Assembly: GCF_003473485.1 (NCBI RefSeq)
Contig: NC_053046.1
Coordinates: 7,884,001-7,948,000, forward strand
Length of the DNA: 64,000 nucleotides
Direction of reading: 5' to 3'
From: Medicago truncatula
Taxonomy: Eukaryota > Streptophyta > Magnoliopsida > Fabales > Fabaceae
Part shown: piece after piece, positions 36,202 to 48,322 of the stretch
Numbering within the stretch: position 1 is the stretch's first letter
How the letters are laid out: each line of letters begins with the position of its first letter
Notes under the pieces: model-generated
Database searches by the model: none
What the model was told of the DNA's origin: nothing
What the model saw: only the letters and a program-made list of their open reading frames with translations
Made by a program: the position numbers and the translations under genes

Positions 36202-37263
36202 ATTCCAACTTTCAAGAAATAAGTTTAAATGCGTTAGAAGATACAGTCCATGTCACGTTACTTACATTCCTAGGTTGATAAATCTAAAAGCATATTGAAT
36301 TTTTTTTAATGCCGACAAAATTAAAAACTTGACTGTTTAGTTTCAAATATAAGCAATAGGACAGATAGACAACTTAGTATGAAACTAACGACAAATGGCC
36401 TAAAACAAGCAAAAGATTTGGTAGAAATTAAATTATTAAACAATTAATCAAAAGTAAATTTCAAGCATATTTTCATCCAAAATTATTTGTTGGGCTGAAT
36501 CATGGTAAGTCTAATTGAACTAGTTTCTAGAGGACAAGCAGCCAACATCAGAGATTTGGAAAAAACTTTTTCCACTATTAACATGTGTTTAAATGTATTA
36601 AAAATATTAATTTTTTGCCGTTCAAAAAATGCACTTTAGAACAAATTAATTATACCATTTGAAAGTACACGTACAAAAACATACTAGCAAGGTTTTAGAA
36701 ATTGAGGGTAAAAAGTAGAGCCTGTGTTGTACCAAAAAAAAAAAAAGTAGAGCCTGTGATATTTTACCATAATGTTACCACATTAGTTAAATTATGATTT
36801 TTTTTATTTTTGTTTGGTAAAATAATGTGGTGGCTAGAAATTTACCTTATTAAAGTGAATAAGTTGAGTGTTTGAGGTTTGAACCCCGGGTCCCGCATAT
36901 CCTCGCATATATTATCCCTACCAATCGAGTTAAGCTCGTTGAAACAAGTTACAATTTCTTTTGGCAAAGCAACCTTCAATTTTGATAGCAGGCATTAGGA
37001 CTCACCCTTGATGAGCCATTACTTCCCCTTAACGATAAAGTATAGCCAGTGTAGTGTATATTAACTTTGGTTTGGCTTCATGTACCTCTCACAGTTTCAT
37101 GTCAAATGTTGAAATAAATGTATAAACAATTACACCTTCAAAAAATATTATTCTTTCCTATACTCAGCCTCTACGGAATCCAATACCTTCAAAAAATTTA
37201 TCATTATTTTACAAAGTATACAACTCATTAAGGAACTACCAAATTAACCTAGCTCACTTTTTA
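36202..37263. other. Upstream region of laccase B with a tRNA-like repeat
   Basis: A minus-strand tRNA-like stretch at about 36850-36955 has an A-box-like AGCTTAACTCGATTGGTAGGGA split and a B-box-like GGGGTTCAAACC. The rest is AT-rich with no supported gene. Confidence 0.5.
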
Positions 37264-37317
37264 TCCTTCATGCAACAAACTGATAGATCATTTCACCTTC
37301 TCAATACAAGTATTCAA

Positions 37318-37336
37318 ACACACACACACACACACA
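37318..37336. repeat. CA microsatellite in laccase B leader
   Basis: A run of about nine CA units followed by CGTATATATATG lies about 85 bp upstream of the laccase B start codon, where the core promoter or 5' UTR should be. Length polymorphism here could serve as a marker. Confidence 0.85.
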
Positions 37337-37419
37337 CGTATATATATGTGCACCACAATGTATCTGTACTCACAAGATTCAAAATAAGTAAAAAGAAGTT
37401 AAACATCAAGCAGAACATA

Positions 37420-39657
37420 ATGGCAAGCTTGGGAAGTTTCATGTCTGTATTAAACTTTCTCTTATTTCTCTTTGTTGGTTTAATCTCTTCATCTGAAGCT
37501 GCCATAAAGAAATACCAGTTTGATGTGAGTTATTATATTTTGATCATATTCATACCTTAACTACTATAGCTAGCAATGCATGGTTCCCTTAATAGCATTT
37601 CGTTCTTTCTACAGATTCAAGTGAAGAATGTGAGTAGACTGTGCCATGCAAAACCCATTGTAACTGTAAATGGGAGGTTTCCAGGGCCAACTATCTATGC
37701 TAGGGAAGGAGATCAAGTGTTTGTCAACGTTACCAACCATGCACAATACAACATGTCGATTCATTGGTAGCTGAATTTCACAAATCAATTAAATACATAG
37801 GTGAAGTTTTTAACACTAGAAAATACATGTTTTTCTCTAACAATCGTATATATGCTTGTTATAGGCATGGACTTAAACAATATCGTAATGGTTGGGCGGA
37901 TGGACCGGCTTACATCACACAGTGTCCGATACAGACCGGAAACAGCTATACTTACGAATTCAACGTTACTGGGCAAAGAGGAACACTATGGTGGCATGCA
38001 CACATTTTCTGGCTTAGGGCCACTGTCTACGGGGCAATAGTAATTATGCCTAAACTTGGAACACCATTTCCTTTCCCACAGCCAGCTAGAGAATTCGAAA
38101 TTGTCTTAGGTAAGTATTATAAAGATTCATTTTTCCAAAAAAAAGTATTATAAAGATTCATGGGATGAAATAAGAAGTATGAAAGTTGATGTACTAATTG
38201 TTTCTGCATGCAATAGGTGAATGGTGGAACAATGATGTGGAAGAGATTGAAAAGCAAGGGAACAAATTGGGGTTGCCACCAAATATGTCAGATGCACATA
38301 CGATCAATGGAAAACCAGGACCACTATTTCCTTGTTCTGAGAAGCGTAAGAAAAATTAGTCGAGCACAGTTTTAAATAGACTATGCTATACCGTAGATCT
38401 AATTAACAGGCTGAATACAATTTGTACAAATACAAAATATTTAATTATAGTTACAAGAGAATAAATTCTTTATTTGAAGTTCAATTAATTTGCTTCAATT
38501 TTCTAGACACATTTGCAATGGAGGTAGAACAAGGGAAGACATACCTCATGAGAATCGTCAACGCTGCCCTCAACGATGAGCTTTTCTTTGCCATTGCGGG
38601 TCACAACATGACAGTAGTGGAGGTTGATGCTGTTTATACAAAACCATTCACCACTCAGGCTATACTAATTGCTCCTGGTCAAACCACAAACGTTCTGGTT
38701 CATGCCAATCAAGTTGCTGGTAGGTACTTTGTGGCCACCAAGGCTTTTATGGATGCCCCAATTCAAGTTGACAACAAAACTGCTACAGCTATACTTCAAT
38801 ACAAAGACATCCCAAACACTGTCCAACCCATCCTTCCACAGTTGCCAGCTAGCAATGACACAGGTTTTGCTTTGAGTTACAACAAAAAGCTCAGAAGCTT
38901 GAACTCTGCTAAGTACCCTGCTAATGTTCCTCTCAAAGTTGATAGAAACCTCTTTTACACTATTGGTTTAGGCAAGAATTCTTGCCCCACATGCCTCAAT
39001 GGAACCAGGTTTCTTGCTTCCATAAACAATGTATCTTTTGTGATGCCTCAAATTGCGCTTCTCCAAGCTCACTACTTCAACATCAAGGGTGTTTTCAGAG
39101 CTGATTTTCCTGACCGCCCACCAACTCCTTTCAACTATACCGGTGCGCCATTAACCGCCAACCTTGCCTCTTTGACAGACACAAGAGTAAACAAGATTGC
39201 CTTCAATTCTACTGTTGAGCTAGTTTTGCAGGATACTAATCTCCTCACAGTTGAATCACATCCATTTCATCTTCATGGATATAACTTTTTCGTTGTCGGA
39301 ACTGGTATCGGTAATTTTGATCCTGCTAAAGACCCTGCCAAATACAACTTGGTAGATCCTATTGAAAGGAACACAATTGGGGTTCCTACAGGTGGTTGGA
39401 CCGCAATTCGCTTCCAAGCAGATAATCCAGGTATGTCTGAAGTTGTCCTAAGCTTCTATAATATTTAACTTTATGGCATATTCTGCTATGTCACGACATG
39501 ATGTTTTTATATATACAATTGCACAGGTGTTTGGTTCATGCATTGTCATTTGGAGTTGCACACTGGTTGGGGGTTGAAAACAGCTTTCCTTGTTGAAAAT
39601 GGACCAAACCAAGGTCAATCGGTTCTGCCACCACCAAAGGACCTTCCTTCATGCTAG
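37420..39657 (+). CDS. Laccase (multicopper oxidase), LAC4-like, copy B
   Basis: Six exons with the same phases as copy A: 37420-37524, 37615-37766, 37865-38109, 38217-38345, 38507-39430 and 39527-39657, giving 561 residues. Signal peptide about 1-27 ([19 protein letters not shown]). Copper motifs HWHG 85-88, WWHAH 128-132, HPFHLHG 462-468 and HCHLELH 524-530 are intact, with Leu535 in the axial position. Exons 2-4 and 6 are equal in length to those of copy A; exon 5 is one codon shorter and exon 1 four codons shorter. The introns are much shorter than in copy A. The pair is a local duplication spaced about 10.8 kb start to start, same orientation. Expected role: apoplastic oxidation of phenolics or monolignols. 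No lesion seen. Confidence 0.96.
38556..38576 (+). promoter_or_regulatory. Candidate miR397 target site, laccase B
   Basis: Same codons (VNAALND) as the site in copy A. Against recalled miR397a the 21 bases show two mismatches (miRNA positions 3 and 9) and one G:U pair (position 20). Laccases of this group are classic miR397 targets, so this is a plausible cleavage site. Confidence 0.6.
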
Positions 39658-40375
39658 TCATTGGTTCAGAAATAACCAGAGAAAAATTTAATTGATTTGT
39701 ATTCAATGATTTTACTGTGTTTTTGAGTATCCAGCCTTCATGTAAAAGTCGCAGAAGGTTTTTAATTAAGAGACAAAAATAAGAGGAGACAAATGTAAGG
39801 AAAGATTTCAAGGATTTCTTGTAATTAAATTTCCAAAGTAATGATTTTTTATTTCATTGTTACCTCCATGAGTATTACTATAGACTGTTAAATTTCTTCA
39901 GATACTTGGACCAATATGTCTTGCAAAATTCATCACAGTCAAGACCAATGAAAAGTTAAGACCCCTGCTTCAACAATAATTAATCCTTGCTCTTAATAAT
40001 TAGAATAATCCTGTAGTGATCAAACTAACCCCACCTTTATTCATGATTAAATGTACTTCATCTTACTACTTATCAAGGAAAATATGAGTCTCAACTCTCA
40101 AGTGTTTGTATGAAACTGTACGATGAAGTTTAAGCTTAAGTATCACATAAGATCTCCAAAAAAGTAACAACAACATTTATTTACAATTGGACCAAGGGAG
40201 TGCTTGGATTTGTTTCAAGACTCCACCCTTTAGTTTAAGCTTAAAAGAGACACATCTTTGAACTTAAAAGGGACACAACTTCGTCCTTGTACACTCTTTC
40301 CTATGTTATTTTCTTATCTGTTATTTTGGTTACTAAATTTACTGAACCTAGCACTAAGGCATTTGTTGAAGACGA
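39658..40375. other. Convergent 3' region, laccase B and RCC1 gene
   Basis: About 720 bp between facing stop codons; holds both 3' UTRs, nothing else recognised. Confidence 0.5.
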
Positions 40376-42714
40376 TCAGCCAGCAACAAGAACCAGATTG
40401 TGATCAAACCCAGACACCACCTGCAAAATTTGAAAACCTTCTAAGGAATCCAGGTAAAACGGCTCATCTTCATCAACAGAACTTGACAGTCCAAGTCTAC
40501 CATTTTTACCAGATCCCCAGACCCACATTTCTCCTTTTGATGTGAGAGCAACCGAATGTGCACGCCCTGCTGAAACTGAAACCGGATTTTCCCCAGCCAA
40601 CGCATCAATCAAGGCAGGAAGATAGGCAGGCCCTGCCCGTCCTAGCTGAGAACTCTGGTTCCACCCCCATGAAGCAATATCTGTAGTCCCCAAAGTGACA
40701 TTACTATCTGATTCATCAAGTTGGCATATTGCCAAAGAGTGGCCAAGCCCCGCTGCTACGGAAACAGGAGTGAACTTTATGTCCACAGGAAAAAATCCCA
40801 AATCTTCTCTAGCTCGCCCCAATTGGCCATACACGTTACTTCCAGAACTCAAGAGGGCACCATCACCTGATAAGGGTACTCGAGAGTTGAGAGAGAACAA
40901 AAATCATTCATATGTAATAATTTGCTAAAAGGATTACAAAGCGAATCACAAATTTAGTCTATGAAAGTGTAGAGACGTCGTCAACTTTGTCCCTAAACAC
41001 AAGGAAATTGGAAAATGATATTTGAATTGGAAATTGTCTCCTACAATTTTAAAGACTAAATTGATGATCCACTGAAAAATTATGAAATGTAGATTATGTT
41101 ACTTACGGCAAAGAACTAAAGAGTGATCAAGGCCACATGCAATGTCCACAACTTGAATGCCACGCAGTTCTTCCACCAAGCGAGGTTCCCATATTATTGG
41201 CATGTTAGTCTCCTCCGCCATTCCTTGTAAGACTTTCTTTTCAGCAACTTCCAGGTCTGAACTCGTGATTTGTGTGTTGTTTGAAAATGCACTTGAACTG
41301 GAATCTAATGTAGATGACTCCAAGTGATCATTCCCCATATTCCCTATCCTTCCATCTGCATAATAGCCCCACCCAAACAACTTGCCATCCACAGTTAATG
41401 CAAGAGCGTGTCCCCAACCAAACGAGACCTGTTTCAATCAAAGAAACAATCACAAATAAAGCTTCAACACCATGTGTTTGAATAAGCTATGTAGCACCGA
41501 TACTTCATACTAAAGATGGTGTATGTTACATGTCAATGTCAAGCACAAGGCACATCTCCACACCGACACATGAGATTACAATTAATTACTTCAATTTTCT
41601 CAAACTATTACGGTCATTACGGTGTCGAGTGTCATAGTGAAAGAGTTTATTTGGATAGGAGTAAGTGAGCATTTCAATGCTCAAAATTACAAGCGTCAAG
41701 CAATTAAATCCTTTGGATTCACAAAATAGCAAGCAAGTTAGTCCCTTAATTCAATTTAGCCTCTATACCAAAATATCTATTTAGTAAACATCCATCAAAA
41801 CCAATAAATGACCAACACATTGATTTGAAAATTCTCTTCCTATATCATGACAAACACAACCTTCAAAACTGTAATACTAAATTTAGAAAAAGAACTAAAT
41901 TGACTCACATTGTTCAATTTAAATGACTAAATTGCAATTTCACATATTCATAGCACTAAATCGATCAACCCTTACAATTTCATATACCAAACTGATAATT
42001 TACTATGGAGTTAAGTGTATATATTTCAGAACGTTTCAACTTATTTCAATAAACACCCAAAATATATTATAAGAAGTAGCTTATACTATTGGAGATGTCT
42101 CATCTTGATCTTACAATGTTGATATTGTTAGGCTGGACACGTGTAACATAACTTATGCAATGCTTGTAGAAAAAGAAAACTTAATTAAGCTAAAGTACCT
42201 TAACTACGTTTTGTCGAGAAAGTGCTTCAACTCTAGAAGGCACAACAGCTTCAGTAACATGTTTTCCAAGTCCAAGCTGTCCCCTTTTGGACATCCCCCA
42301 AACCCAAACAGACCCATCATCACCAACACAACACGAAACAACACCGGAAGCAAAAGCACCACAAACATTCACATGTTCCAACCCCTCCACTCTTCTAGGC
42401 TCATTCCAAGTTTCTCTAGAGGAAAGCCCACGGCCCAGCTGGGCTTCGTTGTTTCTACCCCAAGCCCAAAGATGACCTTGGGAAGTGGTTGCGAGGGAGT
42501 GGTAGTGACCGGCGTGGACGGTGAGAATGTCGGAAGGAAGAGATGGAATTGGTGTTGGTTCGTATGCATGTGTTCCTATACCGACGGTGGTTGTTGGTAA
42601 ACCGAGTGCTCCGTGGGTTCCGTCGCCGAAACTCATCACCGTGCTCATCCATCGACGCTGAATAACAACACTTTCTAGCTTCAGCTTCCGAAATAATCTC
42701 TGTGATCGCCACAT
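40376..42714 (-). CDS. RCC1-repeat (RUG-type) protein
   Basis: Three exons: 42714-42199, 41428-41107 and 40866-40376, joining in phase to 442 residues. RCC1 beta-propeller repeats run through the protein, recognisable by GDGTHGALGL, HYHSLATTSQGHLWAWGRN, SVWVWGMSKRGQLGLG, HALALTVDGKLFGWGYYADGRIG, GLDHSLVL, GALLSSGSNVYGQLG and GEMWVWGSGKNGRLGL. The N-terminus (MWRSQRLFRKLKLESVVIQRRWMST) is basic, rich in Arg and lacks acids early on, like a mitochondrial presequence. Plant RCC1-like proteins include UVR8 and the RUG1-3 set, some acting in mitochondrial intron splicing. It is not UVR8 by length or N-terminus. Which RUG member it is cannot be decided here. No BTB, FYVE or PH domain is present. 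Confidence 0.9.
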
Positions 42715-43370
42715 TTCTTTCCGAATTCATTCCGTGGCGGTCTCATGCTTTGTTTTGTTGTCTTTTCCAGATTCCAGATTCTTATTGGGCCAGTTGAATG
42801 GACTAGTCAGTCTTAGTAAATTTTTAGCCCAAACAAGTAGTTACGTGGACAAAATTTCATTTTATACCCCTCATTCGTTTTTCTATAAGTCAGTCATGTC
42901 AGTGTCTTATTGATATTTTTAATTGAAAATTACATTTTTTAGGATATGAAAATTAGATTTGTTAGGTTTTTGAAAAATTGAACACACAACTTCAAATATA
43001 ATATTACTATATATTTGATTATCACTTTTCTTTTTTCTATTTTATGCAAACTACAATGATATACACATAATTTTAGCATTTTCAAAATTCAAATTGCCTA
43101 ATTGTATATGATTAGTCTGGATAACTGAACTCAACTAAAAAAAATTATTTAAAAAGATAAATATATTTATTTTACCATTTTATATGTTTGTGAGGGAAGT
43201 CTAAAATTTTGTTAAGTGGAATATCCGAATTTCCGCGGGTAAGAGAGACAAGAGGATAACAACCATATATAAATATTTCAAAAAATAAATAAAAACATAC
43301 TCCTATACTATATAAAATGAAGAAGAAACAAATAGAATAGAATAGTTTTGTGATTGGAAATTGGAAACAA
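42715..43370. other. Divergent promoter region
   Basis: 656 bp between the RCC1 and epimerase start codons, which point away from each other, so both promoters lie here. TATATAAAT-like sequence occurs near 43265-43275 and TATATAAAATG near 43309, suitable for the rightward gene. Confidence 0.5.
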
Positions 43371-46259
43371 ATGGCGATGACTTCAATGGCATTATGTGGT
43401 GTCAACACGGTCACCTTCCAGAACCGTGCCCGATACAATAGGTAACTCAAAATTCATCCAAACTTGAGCCTTTTCTTTTCTCTTCAAATTTTCCTAGCTT
43501 GTAATAATTCATCAACAATTATTTTTCTGCGATGTAGTGGAATTGCATTTGCAAGTTTGGGAAACAAAGAAAAAACTACTTTGGGAGTAAAAGTTACCGA
43601 AGGTGAAGGAAATTTACCTAAACTCGTTCTCACTTCTCCAGCTGGTAGTGAGGCTGAGATATATTTGTTTGGTGGTTGCATTACTTCTTGGAAAGTTCCC
43701 AATGGCAAAGACCTTCTTTTTGTTCGTCCGGACGCCGTTTTTAATAAGAAGAAACCAATAAGGTTCTTACTTTTAATTACTTCTTCTATTAGTTATTATG
43801 AAGCACCCACACCAGACACCAACACCAAACATAATAGTCACACAGATACGTACTGATTGAATGTAACCATGTGGGTGCTACATATCTATTACATTGTTAT
43901 TTACTAAGGCCCTGTTTGGATAAACAACTTATTTTACAACTTATAGTATGTATAATAAGCACTTATCGTGATAAGACCTCATGTATAACAAGATAAAATA
44001 AAGTTAAATTGTTTTTTTTTTTTTTGTATAAGTTATAAGTTGTTTTGATAAGCTGTCTTGGAGAGCTTATGAAATTAAGCTGAAAACAACTTATGAATAT
44101 TTCAGTACGTTGTTTTCATAAGTTCTTCCAAACAGTCTCATAAGTGTTTATGTTATTAGATAAACTCAAATGAACCAATTCAAACAGGTTCTCATTTGGG
44201 ATCCCTTGGATACTGATTAATTTTCTTCTGGAACAGTGGAGGTATCCCACATTGCTTTCCACAGTTTGGTCCTGGTGCAATTCAGCAGGTATGTTCCTTC
44301 ATTCAATGTTATTTTCTTGCAAGTTCATGTTGTTCTGTTTTTTAATATTACGTATGTTCAATTCAATTACAAAAAATTTATGACTAATTGGTTTTGGTAT
44401 GACGGCTATATACATGCTATTTTATGTAGCTTAGTGAAAATAGTGATTGCAACTTTTGTGCTTAATATTTGGTTGATAAAAGTTGCTTCTCTTTGACTGA
44501 AAATTAAGAGTAATTTACTGTGATGACTTGTTAAAATGTTTGTTTGGTTGAGTTTTCGACAGCATGGGTTTGCAAGGAATTTGGATTGGACTGTTGGTGA
44601 TTCTGAGAATGTCGAGGGAAATCCTGTTGTAACTCTGGAACTGAAGGATGATACGTATAGTCGTGCTATGTGGGATTTCAGCTTTCATGCTTTATATAAG
44701 GTTGTCAAGGACTTGTTTTCTTCAAGCACAACTCACTTTTTCAATACTACTAGATTACGATTCTGTTACCAAATCATGATGTGATTTCATGCTTTCATTT
44801 TTGTAGGTCACACTAAATGCTAAAAGTCTTTCGACTGAGTTAAAAGTTAAAAATACTGACAATAAGGCATTCTCATTCAATACCGCTCTGCACACATACT
44901 TTCGGGTAAATTTGAATAATCACTAAATAGGGTTTTATATTTGTGCTTGAATATTATTGTGACATTTGGTATTATGTTTGCTGGATATCTGAATTCTGAA
45001 CGGATACTAAGCATCTGACGATGCCTAACCAAGTACAGATGATTTTCATCCAATTATTGTTTGAATGAGTTGAAATTATTCAAATGCATGGTTTTTTAAC
45101 TCAATTTTATTGCTTACACTTGCTGCTTAAACTTTTGAAGGTAATCATTTTGTCATTATACACAGGCTTCTGTAAGTGGTGCATCAGTTAAGGGGTTAAA
45201 AGGTTGCAAAACTCTGAACAAACATCCAGATCCTAATAATCCAATTGAGGGTAGCGAAGAAAGGTCTGTAACATACTTTACTTCTGGGAATTCTTAAATT
45301 AAAATCTGACATGGTAAGTGGTAACTACTTGTACAGGAGAAAGAAAATTCTAACTACTGAAATTTGCCTTCCCTTAGCCTTAGCCAAGTGGTTGGATAAA
45401 AAGTTGTACTACCTATGAAGTATTTCAAATTATCTTTATTGTGTGAGACATGCCCATACATGCATTTTCATGTGTATAACTGTTGCATGACTGAAAAGCC
45501 TGCCTTCTTTATCTCCCTCATTTTGTATGAATTTGAACTAGAATTCTGTATCATTTCATTCATTTAGTGGCTAATTTCTAATCTTGTTTCTTTCAATTTT
45601 CATCTCAATATAATCCATATAAGACCAAAATTGCATTGAATGATAAAGAATCAAATCTCGAAATTGAGTCTCTTGATTTAGCTTAATAGACCATCTTAAT
45701 AATGCAGGGATGTGGTCACTTTCCCAGGATTTGTAGATTGTGTTTATCTTAACGCTTCAGATGAGTTGCAGCTTGATAATGGCTTGGGTGATATAATATC
45801 TATCAAGAACACGAAGTATGCAATTTTAAGCTTATATTACAACTTTACTATTTGATTGCCCAAGTCAAGTGCTTACACTTTCTTGCCTCTTACCCATGTA
45901 GCTGGTCAGATGCGGTGTTGTGGAATCCTCATCTTCAAATGGAAGCATGTTATAAAGATTTTGTTTGTGTTGAAAATGCTAAGGTAATGAGGTTACAAAC
46001 TTTATAAAAAGGCGTCTAAGACACACCCTGCTTGACTACAACGTCAACATCGTGGCAATTGAATTTAAATAACTGGTTGTAGTTTTTTACCATGTCACCG
46101 AGCACCCTGCAGTATTATGATATCTGGCATAATGTTCAAGCTTTCTCTATTTATTCTTCTGAATTATAATTTCTACTATTTTTAATGCTTCAGATTGGAA
46201 ATGTCCAGCTAGAGCCAAAACAAACTTGGACAGCTGTGCAGCATCTTACCATTGCATGA
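43371..46259 (+). CDS. Glucose-6-phosphate 1-epimerase-like (aldose 1-epimerase family)
   Basis: Nine exons: 43371-43441, 43538-43762, 44237-44288, 44563-44700, 44807-44905, 45166-45263, 45708-45815, 45902-45983 and 46194-46259, giving 312 residues. The galactose-mutarotase fold is shown by GGCITSWKVPNGKDLLFVRPDA, GGIPHCFPQFGP, HGFARNLDW, MWDFSF, FNTALHTYF, VTFPGFVD, VLWNPH and a C-terminal QTWTAVQHLTI. The His of HTYF and the HGFARN segment match the active-site regions of the YeaD-like branch, which interconverts the anomers of hexose-6-phosphates. The extra 40-residue N-terminus (MAMTSMALCGVN..) is Ser/Arg-rich and might be a plastid transit peptide; the mature domain starts near TLGVKVTEG. 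A MITE-like insert sits in intron 2. Confidence 0.93.
43912..44192. mobile_element. Probable MITE in epimerase intron 2
   Basis: Starts GGCCCTGTTTGGATAAACAA and ends with CCAATTCAAACAGG; several internal arms (CAACTTATAAG-type words) can pair. The ends match only over about 12 bases (CCTGTTTGRAT) and no clean target duplication is visible, so the right boundary is uncertain. Confidence 0.55.
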
Positions 46260-46765
46260 TCAGTAACGGTGGTTCTACATTTGCTATGTTTGGATATGTG
46301 TTTACTTACAAATTCTCGCTTCCAAATGCTATTTGGCCATAGAAATGCTGAAGCTACAATTTCCTGCTTTTGGTTGTCGTGCGGTGGAAACGTGGTTCCG
46401 AACCGGCCTATCAATCATTTCTTGTCTTATTTGATTTTCCAACATGTATCTTCTGTATAATAATTTACTAAGCCACTAATAGTTGGCTAGTGGTGAGGGA
46501 TTTGATAATTTGTGAGAGGTCGTAACATAAAAGTATTGAAGCCAAACCTCATTACATATGTAACATTGTTGTAACAAACAAAATAAAATTGTAATAATTT
46601 TATTTTCTTTCATTTTTAATCTTTTCCACATGATGCAAAGCTACATTTTTCTTATTTTCATTGCCCCGATTTAATTATATCCAAACAGGGTGGAAAACTA
46701 CTATTATATCTATCTACTTTCGCAAGCTAAATTTTCATTCTCATCTCAATTTGCTCCCTAACGTA
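46260..46765. other. Convergent 3' region, epimerase and PPR gene
   Basis: About 500 bp containing both 3' UTRs; nothing else recognised. Confidence 0.5.
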
Positions 46766-48322
46766 TCATCTACTTGCAATAAGATTAGACATGTCATACA
46801 TTTCTCGGACATGTGGGTGGGGTTCAGCCCCAGCAAAGAACTCGTGGGCAACACCATTTAGGGTGATGGTACTGCATCCTGGAAGATTTAGCAGACCCTT
46901 ATTTTTTATATGGCTTCTCACTTGACTCGCTTCATCCCATTCTCCAGCTGCAGCATGAATGCTTGCCAAATGAATATACCGGCCATCATGTTCAGGGTCC
47001 AATTCAATCAGAAATTTGCCAATCTCTTTGCCAAGCTCAAGATGTTTGTGCAGGTGGCAGGCATTGAGCAGTGATCCCCATATTGCAGCATTTGGTTTTA
47101 TGGGCATGGACTCTACAAACTCCTTTGCTTCTTTCAAGAACCCTGCGCGACCCAGAAGGTCTACCATGCATCCATAATGTTCCATAACAGGTTTCATGTT
47201 ATAAAAAGTACTCATGCTCTCAAACAGGGACTTTCCTTCTTCAACTAACCCTGTATGACTACATGCTGTCAAAACTGCAGTGAAAGTGAACGAAGTTGGC
47301 TTAATTCCTGCTTTCTGCATTTGGGTGAACCAATCTAAAGCTTCGCTTCCCTTTCCATGAACTGCAAAGCCACCGATTATTGCAGTCCATGTATAGACAC
47401 ATTTCTTCTCCAACTTACTGAACACTAGTAAGGCTTTTTTCATTTCACCACATTTGACATACATGTCTATAAGAGCACAACCCAAAACTGGGTCTATTTT
47501 TATTTTGTTTTTACCAATGTAGGTGTGAATCCACTTGCCTTGCTCCAATGCACCAAGACCTGCACATGCTGAAAGCGAGCAGCTTAGGGTTATTTTATCA
47601 GGTTTGATGCCGGCAACCAGCATTTGCTGTAGAAGACACAAAGCTTCTTTGTGCATGCCTGTCCTAACAAAGCCAACAATCATGCTTGTCCAAGAGATGA
47701 CATTCTTCTCTGGCATAGCTTGAAAAATCTTGTAGGCCATCTCTACATTTCCACATTTTATATATCCATCAATCATTGTATTCCAAGAAACAATATCTCG
47801 TGAGGGAAGCAAATCGAATAGGACGTGTGCAGATTTTATGCTGCCTGAAATTGCATAGACACGAAGGAGAGAGTTTGTGGCATAAACCTCTGAACCAAAA
47901 CCCCTTTTGATAATTTGAACATGGATTTGATGTGTTTCTGCTAATGCTGAGAGTGCAGAACATGCTTTGAGAAGGAAAGGGAAAGTATAAGCATTGTGAG
48001 GTATTGAATGATGAAGCATTTGATGATACAAAAGCAATGCTTCTTCTGGGTCATTACTGTTTGAATATGCCCTGATCATGGTGTTCCACATGACAGTATT
48101 CGGTGAACTTATTCGATCAAAAACCATACGTGCATATGTTAAGTTACTAAACTCCATTGATGCATATGTAGTTAAGAGCCTGCTTACTGTCAACTTGTGT
48201 CTGATGGTTCCTTTTTTCAACAATTGACCATGAATCTGCTTTAGTTCACCTATATTTGAACATCTCTCCAATAAAGACATGGTCTGCTCCACATTGAGTT
48301 GGAGGAGCTGCAAAGTCCCCAT
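46766..48322 (-). CDS. PPR protein, PLS class, truncated E+ type
   Basis: Single exon of 518 residues. PPR motifs of the P, L and S types follow from about residue 45 (VMWNTMIRAYSNSNDPEEALLL, YTFPFLLKACSALSA, VSWNTMIDGYIKCGNVEMA, ISWTSMIVGFVRTGMHKEA, TFTAVLTACSHTGLVEEG), then an E motif (AAIWGSLLNACHLHKHLELG..ELDPEHDGRYIHLASIHAAAGEWDEA) and an E+ start (GCSTITLNGVAHEFFAG). These proteins bind organellar RNA and mostly serve C-to-U editing. By memory it resembles Arabidopsis At5g66520, which carries a DYW domain; here the frame stops soon after HPHVREMY with no DYW. The N-terminus (MGTLQLLQLNVEQTMSLLERC) lacks an obvious transit peptide; a longer start was not found in frame. Confidence 0.93.
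   Translation of the reverse strand: MGTLQLLQLNVEQTMSLLERCSNIGELKQIHGQLLKKGTIRHKLTVSRLLTTYASMEFSNLTYARMVFDRISSPNTVMWNTMIRAYSNSNDPEEALLLYHQMLHHSIPHNAYTFPFLLKACSALSALAETHQIHVQIIKRGFGSEVYATNSLLRVYAISGSIKSAHVLFDLLPSRDIVSWNTMIDGYIKCGNVEMAYKIFQAMPEKNVISWTSMIVGFVRTGMHKEALCLLQQMLVAGIKPDKITLSCSLSACAGLGALEQGKWIHTYIGKNKIKIDPVLGCALIDMYVKCGEMKKALLVFSKLEKKCVYTWTAIIGGFAVHGKGSEALDWFTQMQKAGIKPTSFTFTAVLTACSHTGLVEEGKSLFESMSTFYNMKPVMEHYGCMVDLLGRAGFLKEAKEFVESMPIKPNAAIWGSLLNACHLHKHLELGKEIGKFLIELDPEHDGRYIHLASIHAAAGEWDEASQVRSHIKNKGLLNLPGCSTITLNGVAHEFFAGAEPHPHVREMYDMSNLIASR

Noticed and set aside
40258-40928. Plus-strand frames over the RCC1 gene
   Set aside because: Antisense shadows of RCC1 exon 3.
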